This document shows positions 1 through 9,985 of a stretch of DNA of 36,954 nt, one piece after another. The first letter of the stretch is position 1. Each line of letters begins with the position of its first letter. The translations under genes were made by a program, and so were the position numbers. Origin of the DNA: Gammaproteobacteria bacterium (GTDB lineage Bacteria; Pseudomonadota; Gammaproteobacteria; Steroidobacterales; Rariloculaceae); assembly GCA_029864465.1 (NCBI GenBank), contig JAOTTJ010000003.1, positions 1 to 36,954 on the forward strand, in the 5' to 3' direction. The notes beneath the pieces were generated by a model, which saw only the letters and a list, made by a program, of their open reading frames with translations, had not been told where the DNA came from and ran no database searches.

Positions 1-613
1 CGTACAGGACATGCTTGGCCGGAATCAGGTGCAGCTGCTTGAGCTCGGCACGGTCCTCGCGCGACAGCTCGACGTGGCGTACCGGCGTGCCGGCCTCGAG
101 TCCCGTCTTGACGCGAGCGAGCAGATCACGCCATGCGATGGCTTCTTTTTCGTTTGCTTTGGCCTGACGCTCGGCGCGCTCGTGCGCTTTCGTCACCGTC
201 TCGAGATCCGCGAGCAGCAGCTCCGTCTCGATGACGTCGATGTCGCCGGCCGGGTCGATCTGTCCGGCCACGTGAGTCACGTTCTCATCGGCAAAGCAGC
301 GTACGAGATGCAGGATCGCATGCGTTTCGCGAATGTGCGCGAGGAACTGGTTGCCGAGCCCTTCGCCTTGGGAGGCGCCCTTGACGAGTCCGGCGATATC
401 GACGAACTCAACAACGGTCGGCACGACCTTCTCGGGCTTCACGATGGTAGCGATCGCTTCGAGTTTCGGGTCGGGCACGCTGACGATGCCAACGTTCGGG
501 TCAATCGTGCAAAATGGGTAGTTCTCGGCCGGAATTTCCGCAGCCGTGAGCGCGTTGAACAGTGTCGATTTGCCGACATTCGGCAGGCCGACGATGCCGC
601 ACTTGATACCCAT
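1..613 (-). CDS. ychF: Redox-regulated ATPase / GTP-binding protein YchF, N-terminal part (runs off left edge)
   Basis: Reverse-strand translation from ATG at 613 reads MGIKCGIVGLPNVGKSTLFNALTAAEIPAENYPFCTIDPNVG..., a P-loop and YchF-type N-terminus. It sits next to pth as is usual. Confidence 0.95.
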   Translation of the reverse strand, partial: MGIKCGIVGLPNVGKSTLFNALTAAEIPAENYPFCTIDPNVGIVSVPDPKLEAIATIVKPEKVVPTVVEFVDIAGLVKGASQGEGLGNQFLAHIRETHAILHLVRCFADENVTHVAGQIDPAGDIDVIETELLLADLETVTKAHERAERQAKANEKEAIAWRDLLARVKTGLEAGTPVRHVELSREDRAELKQLHLIPAKHVLY

Positions 614-617
614 CCGC

Positions 618-1250
618 TCAGTCGCCGGAATCCGTTGCGTCGGTGCCGGCTTGCGGGGGCGTCCCCCTGGCACGGGTGTGCAACTGCGTCTTGGCGCGCT
701 CGGGACCGTCGCTCAGAAACACCGGGATCGCCTCGGCGCCAGCTGTGATCGCTTCTAACATGAGCTCGAGCTGCTCGGCCGTCGGGCGGCGGAGGACGTA
801 ACCCGAAACCTCGTCTTTGCGCCCGGGCCCCGGATGGCCGATGCCGAGCCGCAGCCGCCAAAACGCCTTGCCGATGTGGGCGACGATGTCGCGCATGCCG
901 TTGTGACCCCCATGACCGCCGTCGAATTTCAGCTGCGCGCGCCCGGGTTCGAGATCGAGCTCGTCATAGGCGACGAGCATGCGCTCGGGCGGGATCTTGA
1001 AGTAGCTCAGCGTTGCAGCAACGGATCGGCCGCTGTTATTCATATAGGTCTGTGGCTTCAGCAGGCGAACTCGATCCGCCCCGATCGTGACGTCGGCGAT
1101 TTCGCCCTGCAGACGCTTATCCGCCCTGAACGTGGCGCCACACTCGCGCGCGATGATGTCCGTGAGCCAGAAGCCGGCATTGTGGCGGTCCTCGAGATGC
1201 TCCGCACCCGGATTCCCGAGACCGACGATGAGCTCGATAGCCTGACTCAT
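618..1250 (-). CDS. pth: Peptidyl-tRNA hydrolase
   Basis: Translation MSQAIELIVGLGNPGAEHLEDRHNAGFWLTD...KPQTYMNNSG...DELDLEPG...GGHGGHNGMRDI shows Pth motifs. Confidence 0.97.
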   Translation of the reverse strand: MSQAIELIVGLGNPGAEHLEDRHNAGFWLTDIIARECGATFRADKRLQGEIADVTIGADRVRLLKPQTYMNNSGRSVAATLSYFKIPPERMLVAYDELDLEPGRAQLKFDGGHGGHNGMRDIVAHIGKAFWRLRLGIGHPGPGRKDEVSGYVLRRPTAEQLELMLEAITAGAEAIPVFLSDGPERAKTQLHTRARGTPPQAGTDATDSGD

Positions 1251-1281
1251 TGGAAGATCCTAACTGCTGCGCTGCGAAACA

Positions 1282-1307
1282 CGAAGGCCGCCCTGGGGCG
1301 GCCTTCG
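1282..1307 (-). terminator. Hairpin between rplY and pth, probable terminator or attenuator
   Basis: Perfect 11-bp arms cgaaggccgcc (1282-1292) and ggcggccttcg (1297-1307) with a 4-nt loop, in the rplY-pth gap. The following T-tract on the minus strand is weak (GTGTTTCG). Confidence 0.55.
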
Positions 1308-1327
1308 GCAGCGAGATGCTCGGGGAA

Positions 1328-2017
1328 TCAGTCGGAAGATTCTTTCGACGCTTCGCCTTCGTCCTCGGCAGGTGCCTCGGCCTCGCCCTCGGCGGCGGCT
1401 GCCAGAATCTCCTCTTCGGCGGCCTCGACCTCTTCTTCCTCGCGGCGCGGCGGGTTGATTGAAATAACGGCCGGGTCGCGCTCGTGAGCGAGATCGACGA
1501 AGGTCACGCCCTCCGGTGCGGCGACGTCCGACAGGTGCAGGAGCTGATTGAGCTCCATATGGCTAATGTCGAGCTCGATGAACTCGGGCAGGTCTTTCGG
1601 CAGGCACGACACCTCGATTTCCGTCATGAGGCGCGCGACCTCGCCGCCCTGCTGCTTGACGCCTATTGACGCTTCCTCGCCGAGGAAGTGGATCGGCACA
1701 TTCAGCGTGATCTCCTCGTCCTCGAGAATGCGCTGGAAATCGACGTGTAGGACCTGTCGTTTGGCAGGGTGGCGCTGGACGTCTTTGACGATCACGGGCT
1801 GGGTGTTTTCGCCTTCCTTCAGCGAGATGATGCTCGTGTAGAACGCCTCCTTCTCCATCTGGTGCATGAGGGTGTTCTGGTTCAGGGAAATCGCCCGCGG
1901 GTCGCGTCCGGCGCCGTACAGCACAGCCGGCACCATGCCGGTCCGGCGCAGGCGGCGGCTGTTGGCCTTGCCTTGCAGATCGCGTGATTCGAATTCCAGC
2001 TCGAAGCCCTTGCTCAT
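1328..2017 (-). CDS. rplY: 50S ribosomal protein L25 / general stress protein Ctc
   Basis: MSKGFELEFESRDLQGKANSRRLRRTGMVPAVLYGAGRDPRAISLNQN... is an L25/Ctc N-terminus, with an acidic C-terminal tail. Adjacent to prs and pth. Confidence 0.95.
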   Translation of the reverse strand: MSKGFELEFESRDLQGKANSRRLRRTGMVPAVLYGAGRDPRAISLNQNTLMHQMEKEAFYTSIISLKEGENTQPVIVKDVQRHPAKRQVLHVDFQRILEDEEITLNVPIHFLGEEASIGVKQQGGEVARLMTEIEVSCLPKDLPEFIELDISHMELNQLLHLSDVAAPEGVTFVDLAHERDPAVISINPPRREEEEVEAAEEEILAAAAEGEAEAPAEDEGEASKESSD

Positions 2018-2067
2018 GGCTCTCTCCTTCCGGGGGCGCGGATAATACCAAGAATTCCGACAAGTTT

Positions 2068-2112
2068 GGGGTCAGAGTCGAATTATCGGTTCGATAATTC
2101 GACTCTGACCCC
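2068..2112. repeat. Perfect palindrome, REP-like or terminator hairpin
   Basis: ggggtcagagtcgaattatcg (2068-2088), gtt, cgataattcgactctgacccc (2092-2112): 21-bp perfect arms with a 3-nt loop in the prs-rplY intergenic gap. Confidence 0.9.
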
Positions 2113-2132
2113 GGTCGCGGACCCCAGTCTCG

Positions 2133-3086
2133 CTAATCGACGTATAACGAGCTCACTGACTCCGCGTCGCTGATACGCCGTAGCGTTTCGGCCAGCAGCT
2201 CGGAGACGCTGAGTTGGCGGATCGTGTCGCAGGCCTGAGCCGCCGGGCTCAGTGGGATCGTGTCGGTGACGACGAGCTCGTCGAGGACGGAGTTCTCCAG
2301 GCGCTCGACGGCCGGGCCCGACAGCACAGGGTGGGTAATATAGGCCACGACCCGCTCGGCGCCGTGCTGCTTGAGAACATCGCATGCTGCGCACAAGGTG
2401 CCGGCAGTATCGATGAGGTCATCAATCATGACGCAGGTCTTGCCGTCTACCTCACCAATGACATTCATGACTTCGGCCTGATTGGCCTGGGGACGGCGCT
2501 TATCGATAATCGCGAGACCCGCATCGTCGAGGCGTTTGGCCAGCGCCCGCGCCCGGACGACACCGCCGACATCCGGTGAGACGACGACCATCGAATCGTA
2601 TTCCCGCTTCCAGACGTCGCCGAGCAGCACGGGCGAGGCGTAGACGTTGTCCACGGGCACGTCGAAGAAGCCCTGAATCTGGTCCGCGTGCAGGTCCACC
2701 GTGAGCACTCGGTCGATGCCGGCTGCGCCGATGAGCTTGGCCACGAGCTTGGATGTGATCGGCACGCGAGCTGCGCGCGTACGCCGGTCCTGGCGCGCGT
2801 AGCCAAAGTACGGAATCAACGCCGTGATTCTGCCGGCAGAGGCGCGCTGGCAGGCATCGGCCATGACGAGAAGCTCCATGAGATTCTCGTTAGTCGGGGG
2901 GCAGGTAGGCTGGATCAGGAATACGTCGCGGCCGCGGACGTTCTCCAGGATCTCGCAGTTGATCTCGCCGTCGCTGAAGCGTCCGACGCTGATCTTACCG
3001 AGCGGGATCCTGAGATGGTGCGCAATGTCCTGTGCGAGCTTGGGGTGGGCATTGCCGGAGAAAATCGTGATCGGTCCGAGATCCAA
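2133..3086 (-). CDS. prs: Ribose-phosphate pyrophosphokinase
   Basis: [73 protein letters not shown]... and [13 protein letters not shown] are typical of Prs. Confidence 0.98.
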   Translation of the reverse strand: MDLGPITIFSGNAHPKLAQDIAHHLRIPLGKISVGRFSDGEINCEILENVRGRDVFLIQPTCPPTNENLMELLVMADACQRASAGRITALIPYFGYARQDRRTRAARVPITSKLVAKLIGAAGIDRVLTVDLHADQIQGFFDVPVDNVYASPVLLGDVWKREYDSMVVVSPDVGGVVRARALAKRLDDAGLAIIDKRRPQANQAEVMNVIGEVDGKTCVMIDDLIDTAGTLCAACDVLKQHGAERVVAYITHPVLSGPAVERLENSVLDELVVTDTIPLSPAAQACDTIRQLSVSELLAETLRRISDAESVSSLYVD

Positions 3087-3118
3087 GCTCGCGCTCCTCT
3101 AATGTTTCTGTCGATAAA

Positions 3119-3193
3119 TGGCTGGGGTGGCAGGATTCGAACCTGCGCATGACGGGATCAAAACCCGTTGCCTTACCACTTGGCTACACCCCA
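3119..3193 (-). tRNA. tRNA-Gln (anticodon TTG), CCA encoded
   Basis: Reverse strand TGGGGTGTAGCCAAGTGGTAAGGCAACGGGTTTTGATCCCGTCATGCGCAGGTTCGAATCCTGCCACCCCAGCCA; acceptor, anticodon and T arms pair, U1-A72, TTG anticodon. Confidence 0.96.
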
Positions 3194-3233
3194 GGGGATA
3201 GGGCGCTATTGTGATGCCGCCGCCACGCTGGTT

Positions 3234-3830
3234 TCAAGGCGCCGGGTCAAAGCTGTCGACGACAATGCGAAACGCGAGTGGCCCGTGGCTCAGATCGATG
3301 CGCCGCGGCACGAGCACGCCAGCGGCGAGCTGATGGCTCACGAAGCTCAGCTGCCAGAGGCGCTGATCGAGCGCCGCGAGCAGGCTGTCCTCGCTGATGC
3401 GCGTTTGCGCGGAGTAATCGGGATCGGGCAAGCCAAGCAGCCAGCTCTTGAAGCTCGTGACCGGCAGCCACCAGCCAACGAGCTCGGAGAGCTGCGCCTC
3501 CGGCTCATCGAGGCTCCAGGTCTCGCCACGCGCCTCGACGACGAGTGCCTCGGCTGGACCCGAGACGCGCAGCATATTCGTACCCAACGGGCCGCGGACC
3601 GTCAACGCGAGCGCATCGGGCTCCTGCGACCACTGGAAACGGCCCTGAAATGCGCGCTCGCCGGTATCCACGGCGATACGGCCGCGCATTGCCCAAGATT
3701 GAAGTCCCATGAGGTAGTCGCGCCGCTCGTCGTAGCTCAGCTCGTCGCTACCCGGCTGCAGGTGCGTGCAGGCGGTCAACGTGGCGCCGACGATCAGCGC
3801 GGCTGCGAGCGACCCGCAGCGCCGGGTCAT
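3234..3830 (-). CDS. lolB: Outer membrane lipoprotein receptor LolB
   Basis: Lipobox LTACTHL near the N-terminus, then W-x-M-x-GRIAVDTGERAFQGRFQW and GPLGTNMLRV, typical of LolB. Located between a TPR gene and tRNA-Gln/prs. Confidence 0.9.
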   Translation of the reverse strand: MTRRCGSLAAALIVGATLTACTHLQPGSDELSYDERRDYLMGLQSWAMRGRIAVDTGERAFQGRFQWSQEPDALALTVRGPLGTNMLRVSGPAEALVVEARGETWSLDEPEAQLSELVGWWLPVTSFKSWLLGLPDPDYSAQTRISEDSLLAALDQRLWQLSFVSHQLAAGVLVPRRIDLSHGPLAFRIVVDSFDPAP

Positions 3831-5626
3831 GGCCCTAGGCGTTTGCTGACGTCGAGCAGGAAGTCGCTGTCCGGGTGTGAGGCCAGCTCACGCTCGAGCA
3901 GCGACCGAGCCTCAGCTTCGCGGCCCATGGCCCAATAAACCTCGATGATGTGTGCGGCGACTTCCGGGTCCGGGAACAGCTCGAATGCGCGCTGCAGGTG
4001 CTCTAACGCCGCATCGTAGTCCCCTAGATGAAACAGTACCCAACCCATACTGTCGATGATTGCGGCGTTATCCGGTTCCAGCATCAGCGCCTGCTCGATG
4101 TAGCCGTAGGCTTCGTCGTGCCGGTCAAGCGAGTCCGTCAACAGATACCCCAGGGCGTTCAGGAGCCCTGCATCCTCGGGCGTGTCGGCAATGATCGCTT
4201 CTAACGCCGACGCCGCTCGGCGCAAGCGGCCTTGCTCCTGGTAAAGCAGTGCTTGCGCATAACGCAGCGACAGGTCGTCGGGATAGAGGCGCAGGCCTTC
4301 GCGCAGCAGGTCATCGGCCAAATCGAGCTCGTCGCGCCCGACAGCCGCCTGAGCACGAACGATGTAGATCTGCAGTTGCGCTTGCTCGAGAATGCGGTTC
4401 TCAGCGTGGCGCTCGAGCGCTTCGGTGATAACGGCCGACGCTTCGTCATGACGCTCCATGCGCAGCAGCAGATCGCTCTGCGAGACGAGCATCTCGATCT
4501 CATAGTCCGGGTTGCCGAGACCGAATTCCCGCAGGTGTTGCAGAGCGCCTTCCTGATCCCCGAGCTGGGTATAGAGCACGTTCGCGGCGCGCAGCTGTGC
4601 CTCCACGACGTTCGATCCGCTCGTGACCCGGGAATAGGAGCGCAATGCCTGCAGCGGCTGCTCCTCGGTCTCGGCGATGCGGCCTAAGTAGTAGAACGCC
4701 TCCTCGCGAAAGCGCGGCTGTGCTCTGAGCTGCTCGAAGTATCCTTGGGAGGCCTCGAGATCGTTCTGCGTCAAGGTCAGAAAGGCCAGCGCACGGATGG
4801 CTTCGGGCAAGCCCGGGTTCGTGGTCAGGATCTCATCGAGGCGTTCCCGTGCGGTATCGGCATGCCCCGCCGACAGCAGCAGCTCTGCGTATTGCAGCTG
4901 GACCTCGAGCTCCGCATTTTCCGTCGCGAGCGACTCGATGAGTGCGAGGCCTTCCTCGGCGCGGCCTGTGAGCACGAGCAGGCGCGCAACCAAGAGCTGC
5001 GCTTCGATCCATGCAGGCCGCAGCTCCGCCGCACGACGCGCACTTTGGACGGCGAGCTCGAACTCATCGACGCGCATCGCGAGGCGCGCGAGGCCGAAGT
5101 GGCCCTCTGCAACGTCCGGATGGTTCTCGACGAGGCGCGCGACCAGTGCCATGACGGCCGCGTCGTCGGCCTCATCGAAGATGGCCTCGATGATCAGGGC
5201 CAAGCCGGCGGCCTCGTTTCGGGCCGTCTCGAGCAGCTCCTCGAAGACGGTGACGGCACCCTCGAGATCACCGCCGCGCAGCAGAAATAACCCCAGAAAC
5301 TGGTTCGACCGAGGATCGTTTGGATCGACTTCCCGCCACCGCTGCGCGGCGGCCAGGCCGATGTCGTTGAGTTCCAGCTGATGGGCCATCTCCGCGGCAA
5401 TCCCGGCCAGTCTCGGTTCCTCCGAGATCATCGCCGCGGCGAGATAATGCTCGGCTGCCTCGACGAACTGCTCGCGCTCACGAGCGAGCTCCGCTAGAAG
5501 AACGTAGGAGTCGAGGTCGGCCCTGCGATCGCCGCGCTCGGGCAGGCCCGTGGTCGCGCAGCTCGCGAGCCAGGCCAGGACGATCGCGACGATGATTTTG
5601 TAGGGAATGCCCATGGTCAGCGGCAT
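3827..5626 (-). CDS. TPR-repeat lipoprotein
   Basis: 599 aa with signal/lipobox WLASCATTG and multiple TPR-like repeats (e.g. ALMLEPDNAAIIDSMGWVLFHLGDYDAALEHLQRAFELFPD). Overlaps the lolB start. Confidence 0.9.
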   Translation of the reverse strand: MPLTMGIPYKIIVAIVLAWLASCATTGLPERGDRRADLDSYVLLAELAREREQFVEAAEHYLAAAMISEEPRLAGIAAEMAHQLELNDIGLAAAQRWREVDPNDPRSNQFLGLFLLRGGDLEGAVTVFEELLETARNEAAGLALIIEAIFDEADDAAVMALVARLVENHPDVAEGHFGLARLAMRVDEFELAVQSARRAAELRPAWIEAQLLVARLLVLTGRAEEGLALIESLATENAELEVQLQYAELLLSAGHADTARERLDEILTTNPGLPEAIRALAFLTLTQNDLEASQGYFEQLRAQPRFREEAFYYLGRIAETEEQPLQALRSYSRVTSGSNVVEAQLRAANVLYTQLGDQEGALQHLREFGLGNPDYEIEMLVSQSDLLLRMERHDEASAVITEALERHAENRILEQAQLQIYIVRAQAAVGRDELDLADDLLREGLRLYPDDLSLRYAQALLYQEQGRLRRAASALEAIIADTPEDAGLLNALGYLLTDSLDRHDEAYGYIEQALMLEPDNAAIIDSMGWVLFHLGDYDAALEHLQRAFELFPDPEVAAHIIEVYWAMGREAEARSLLERELASHPDSDFLLDVSKRLGP

Positions 5627-5746
5627 CGACTATACCGTAAAAGACCCGGCCGGCACTGCGGCTTGAGTCCCATCCGGGATTCGCTGACAATTCCACGGCT
5701 AAACGGGGCGCCCGCGCACGCCCAGAACAACAATTACGAGGAAATC

Positions 5747-6598
5747 ATGATGGAAGGCTTTCAGGCGCTACTAGGCCAATGGGGTGACCCCGAGTATCTC
5801 GTGCCGCTGCTGGCGAGCCTGGGCGGGCGTTTGATCGGCGCGATTGCAATATTCGTCATCGGACGCTGGGTCGCCAAAGGGCTTGCGAGCTGGTTCCGCC
5901 GCGGCGTGATCAACGCCGGCGTTGAGGAGACGCTTGCGCGGTTCCTCGCAAACCTCATCAATATCGTCCTCATCGCACTCGTCATCCTGACCGCGCTCTC
6001 GACGCTCGGTATCAACACGACGAACTTCCTCGCTATTGTCGGTGCTGCAGGCTTGGCGATTGGCTTGGCGCTCAAGGACTCGCTCTCGAACTTTGCTGCC
6101 GGCGTCATGCTCGTGTTTTTCCGCCCGTTCAAGGTCGGCGACTACATCGACGCTGCCGGTATAGCAGGTTCCGTCGAGAGCATCCGAATCTTCAGCACGG
6201 TTCTGAAGACGCCGGACAACCGCGTCATCACGGTGCCGAACGCCTTGATCTACGGCGCAACGATTACAAATTTCTCTGCGGAAGACACGCGCCGGGTCGA
6301 TCTCATGATCGGCATCAGCTATAACGACGACATCGCTCGGGCCAAGGCGCTCATTCAGGGCGTCATCGCTGAGGATTCCCGTATCTTGACTGAGCCTGCT
6401 TCCCAGCTGCTCGTCATGGAACTCGGCGCAAGCAGCGTGGATATCGCAGTGCGCGTCTGGTGCGCCACATCTAACTACTGGCAGGTCAGGAGCGACATGC
6501 TCGAGAAGATCAAGACCACGCTCGAGGGGGCCGGCTTGTCGATTCCGTATCCGCAGCAGGACGTACATATCGTCAGTACCGTCGCCGGGAACGCGTGA
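5747..6598 (+). CDS. Small-conductance mechanosensitive channel, MscS family
   Basis: Start ATG at 5747 with an upstream AGGA. Contains [34 protein letters not shown]...[25 protein letters not shown], an MscS pore and beta-domain signature. Confidence 0.95.
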   Translation: MMEGFQALLGQWGDPEYLVPLLASLGGRLIGAIAIFVIGRWVAKGLASWFRRGVINAGVEETLARFLANLINIVLIALVILTALSTLGINTTNFLAIVGAAGLAIGLALKDSLSNFAAGVMLVFFRPFKVGDYIDAAGIAGSVESIRIFSTVLKTPDNRVITVPNALIYGATITNFSAEDTRRVDLMIGISYNDDIARAKALIQGVIAEDSRILTEPASQLLVMELGASSVDIAVRVWCATSNYWQVRSDMLEKIKTTLEGAGLSIPYPQQDVHIVSTVAGNA

Positions 6599-7683
6599 AG
6601 CCGTCGATCGAGGAAAAGCTGACACGACTCGTCGAGCGCTATGAGGAAATCGCTCATCTACTCAGCGATCCTGCGGTCATTTCGGATAACGACAAGTTCA
6701 GGGACCTGTCGAAGGAGTACGCGCGCCTAGAGCCTGTCGCTAAGGATTTCAGCGCATATAAGCTGCTGGCGCGCGATCTTGCCGATGCGCGGGAGATGTC
6801 CGATAGCGGGGACGTGGAGCTCAAAGCGCTCGGCGACGAGGAGGCCGAGTCGCTCGCCGCCCGTATCGAAGAGCAGGAACAGCTGCTCGCGGTTCATTTG
6901 ATTCCGGTCAACCCCGATGACGATGCGAATCTGTATCTTGAGATTCGTGCCGGGACGGGCGGCGACGAAGCCGCGCTGTTCGCCGGCGATCTGTTTCGTA
7001 TGTACGGGCGCTATGCCGAGCAGCAGGACTGGCGAGTCGAGATCCTGAGCGCCAACGAAGGCGAGCACGGCGGATACAAAGAGATAATTTCCCGCGTCGT
7101 CGGCAAGGGCGCGTATGCGAAGCTCAAGTTCGAGTCGGGCGCGCATCGCGTGCAACGCGTGCCCGAGACAGAATCCCAGGGCCGGATTCACACCTCGGCT
7201 TGCACGGTGGCCGTCCTGCCCGAGCGCGAAGACGTCGAAGACATCGAGGTCAACCCCGGCGATCTGCGTGTCGACACATACCGTGCCTCGGGCGCAGGTG
7301 GCCAGCACGTGAACAAGACCGACTCGGCCGTGCGCCTCACGCATCTACCGACCGGTATCGTCGTCGAGTGCCAGGACGAGCGCTCGCAGCACAAGAACCG
7401 CGCCCGCGCTATGACTTTGCTCAAGGCCAAGCTCAAGGACGCTGAGATTGCACGGCAGGAGACCGAGGAGGCCGAGCAGCGCCGCAGCCTCGTAGGTTCG
7501 GGCGACCGATCCGAGCGCATACGCAGCTACAACTTTCCCGAAGGCCGCGTTACAGATCACCGCATCGATCTGAAGCTCTACAGGCTTGGCGAGATTCTCG
7601 AGGGTAATCTCGATCTGCTCATCGAGCCTTTGACGAACGAACATCAGGCCGACCAGCTCGCAGCGGTCGGTGTACTGCAGTGA
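6595..7683 (+). CDS. prfA: Peptide chain release factor 1
   Basis: GGQ motif ([45 protein letters not shown]) and RF1 N-terminus. GTG start overlaps the mscS-like stop. Confidence 0.98.
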   Translation: MKPSIEEKLTRLVERYEEIAHLLSDPAVISDNDKFRDLSKEYARLEPVAKDFSAYKLLARDLADAREMSDSGDVELKALGDEEAESLAARIEEQEQLLAVHLIPVNPDDDANLYLEIRAGTGGDEAALFAGDLFRMYGRYAEQQDWRVEILSANEGEHGGYKEIISRVVGKGAYAKLKFESGAHRVQRVPETESQGRIHTSACTVAVLPEREDVEDIEVNPGDLRVDTYRASGAGGQHVNKTDSAVRLTHLPTGIVVECQDERSQHKNRARAMTLLKAKLKDAEIARQETEEAEQRRSLVGSGDRSERIRSYNFPEGRVTDHRIDLKLYRLGEILEGNLDLLIEPLTNEHQADQLAAVGVLQ

Positions 7684-8543
7684 GCGTCGTGGCCGAGTCC
7701 TCGATGGAGGTAACAACACTGGGAAATCTTGCTGATTCGGCAACGCGCACGCTTGCTGCAGCCAGCGATAGTCCGCGCCTCGATGCCGAGCTCCTGCTCG
7801 CCGAGGCTGCCGGTGTCAGTCGAAGCACGATCATTGCGTTTCCCGAGCGCCTCGCCGGTACCGAAGTGCGCGACACTTTCGAGCAACTCGTCGAGCAACG
7901 CCGTGCGCATGTGCCTATCGCCTACCTGCTGGGGCAGCGTGAGTTTTTCTCGTTGACACTCGAGGTCCGTCCGGGTGTGCTCGTGCCGCGACCGGAGACG
8001 GAGCTCATCGTCGAGACAGCGCTCGAGTTGATTCCTGAAGACGGGCCGGCTCTCGTGCTCGATCTCGGTACGGGTTCCGGTGCGATTGCGCTCGCAATCA
8101 AACATGAGCGGTCGCGTGCCAATGTAATAGCAGTGGATTCGAGCAAGGAAGCACTCGTCATTGCACGGCGCAATGCAGCGACGCTGGGCCTCGATGTTCA
8201 GTTCATGGCCTCGGACTGGTTCAGCGCGCTCGAGGATCATGAGATCGATGTCATCGTCGCCAATCCGCCCTACGTCAGAAGCGACGATCCCGCGTTGGCA
8301 ATTGCTTTACGGCACGAGCCTGCAGTGGCGCTCGACGGCGGCCGCGATGGCCTCGACGCCGTTCGCCTCATCGTTGCGAACGCGATCCGCCACCTGACTC
8401 CCGGCGGCTATCTGCTCGTCGAGCACGGCGACTATCAAGGTGACGCGAGCCGCGCGCTCGCTGAGCAGGCGGGCTACCGGGACGTGCGCACGCTCGCGGA
8501 CCTGGCAGGTCGCGATCGCGTGCTCGCCGCGAGGGCGCCATGA
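7680..8543 (+). CDS. prmC: Peptide chain release factor N5-glutamine methyltransferase
   Basis: [10 protein letters not shown]...[25 protein letters not shown] and NPPYV motifs. Directly downstream of prfA with a 4-nt overlap. Confidence 0.97.
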   Translation: MSVVAESSMEVTTLGNLADSATRTLAAASDSPRLDAELLLAEAAGVSRSTIIAFPERLAGTEVRDTFEQLVEQRRAHVPIAYLLGQREFFSLTLEVRPGVLVPRPETELIVETALELIPEDGPALVLDLGTGSGAIALAIKHERSRANVIAVDSSKEALVIARRNAATLGLDVQFMASDWFSALEDHEIDVIVANPPYVRSDDPALAIALRHEPAVALDGGRDGLDAVRLIVANAIRHLTPGGYLLVEHGDYQGDASRALAEQAGYRDVRTLADLAGRDRVLAARAP

Positions 8544-9283
8544 GCGATCAGACGCGCGACGCGCGGCATATCGCACTCGCGGAGATCGGCGGTGACGGAC
8601 AGGCGCGCATCGCAGCCGGTAAAGTGTTTATCGTCGGTCTCGGCGGACTCGGTTGCCCGGCCGCAGAGTATCTCGCGGCCAGCGGCGTCGGCACGCTCGT
8701 GGTCAACGATTTCGATCACGTCGACACGACGAATTTGTCGCGGCAGATTCTCTACGGACCCGGGGATGTGGGGCGTCTCAAGACTGAAGCTGCTGCCGAG
8801 CGCCTCACGACGTTGAACCCCGACGTCTCGATTCGTCGCCTATCCGAGCGCCTCGATGCCGATCGACTCGAAGCGGAGTTTCGTGACGTGACGCTCGTGC
8901 TCGACGGCACGGACAACTTTGCTTCCCGGCTTGCCGTCAATCGCGCGGCAGTACGTGCGAAAGTGCCGCTCGTCTTCGGCGCGGCGATTCGCCTCGAAGG
9001 TCAGCTCGGTGTGTTCGAGAACAGCGGCGGCGGGCCTTGTTACCGCTGTCTTTACGACGACGAGGACGAATGGCTCGGCAACTGTCAGGGCAACGGCGTA
9101 CTGGCACCCGTGCCGGGCGTTATCGGCACGCTAATGGCTGTCGAGGCGCTCAAGCTGCTTGCGGGCGTGGCTTCTGGGCTCACGCACCGCATGCTGCTCT
9201 GGGATGCGAAAAGCGGGGATTGGCAGGTTATTGGCCTCGCTGCGCGCGCCGATTGTCCAGACTGTCAGTCAGGCGCTCACTGA
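8540..9283 (+). CDS. moeB: Molybdopterin-synthase adenylyltransferase / ThiF-HesA-MoeB family protein
   Basis: GLGGLGCPAAEYLAASGVGTL...DFDHVDTTNLSRQILYGPGDVG..., zinc motifs CYRC and CPDC. Confidence 0.92.
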   Translation: MSDQTRDARHIALAEIGGDGQARIAAGKVFIVGLGGLGCPAAEYLAASGVGTLVVNDFDHVDTTNLSRQILYGPGDVGRLKTEAAAERLTTLNPDVSIRRLSERLDADRLEAEFRDVTLVLDGTDNFASRLAVNRAAVRAKVPLVFGAAIRLEGQLGVFENSGGGPCYRCLYDDEDEWLGNCQGNGVLAPVPGVIGTLMAVEALKLLAGVASGLTHRMLLWDAKSGDWQVIGLAARADCPDCQSGAH

Positions 9284-9488
9284 TACGTCTATCGAGCCAA
9301 CGCTTCGGTCTATGCAACCAGCGTGACAAAGTTGGTCGATGACGCGAGAGGCGCTGACCAGGAGCCATCCATGACCCGCAGACGCCACCGGAGGTACGGT
9401 TGCGTAGAAATATTGAAGTATGATTACCGAGTAACTATGCCCAACTCACAAACAACGATAACTGGCATCTGAAGCTCGGGAGGACATC

Positions 9489-9908
9489 ATGCTAAAGGAA
9501 TTCAAGGCCTTCGCCATGCGTGGAAACGTGATTGATATGGCTGTCGGCATCGTAATCGGGGCGGCTTTCGGGCGGATCGTCAGCTCGTTTGTTAACGACG
9601 TCATCATGCCTCCCATCGGTTTACTGATGGGTAATCTCGATTTCAGCAACCTTTTTATTAACCTCGGTAGTAATGACTACGCGTCCCTGGCAATCGCAGA
9701 AGAAGCCGGTGCACCGATAATCAAGTACGGCCTGTTTATCAACAATGTGCTCGATTTTGTCATTGTTGCTTTTGCAATCTTCATGGTCATTAGGGCGATG
9801 AATAAGCTCAAAAAAGCCGAGGAAGAAGCTCCGCCCCCAGCGCCTCCGGAGCCTTCGGATGAGGTGAAGCTGCTTACCGAGATCCGCGACGCGTTGAAGA
9901 GTTCCTAA
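9489..9908 (+). CDS. mscL: Large-conductance mechanosensitive channel
   Basis: [48 protein letters not shown] is the MscL N-terminus. RBS ggagg upstream. Confidence 0.98.
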   Translation: MLKEFKAFAMRGNVIDMAVGIVIGAAFGRIVSSFVNDVIMPPIGLLMGNLDFSNLFINLGSNDYASLAIAEEAGAPIIKYGLFINNVLDFVIVAFAIFMVIRAMNKLKKAEEEAPPPAPPEPSDEVKLLTEIRDALKSS

Positions 9909-9985
9909 GAACGCTGGCCTGTGGCGGGCGTACGAACCGTGTGCGCATGTCGGACCCGATAGCCTTTATCGGGTAAGCTCGCCGG

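Noticed and set aside
11-748. 245-aa plus-strand ORF over ychF/pth
   Set aside because: Antisense shadow ORF of high-GC coding sequence; the minus strand gives clear YchF and Pth proteins.
5771-6625. 284-aa minus-strand ORF opposite the mscS-like gene
   Set aside because: Shadow ORF; the plus strand encodes a clear MscS-family protein.
9954-9974. acccgata-gcctt-tatcgggt hairpin between mscL and mtgA
   Set aside because: Only 8-bp arms and no T-tract; may be a weak terminator but not strong enough to call.
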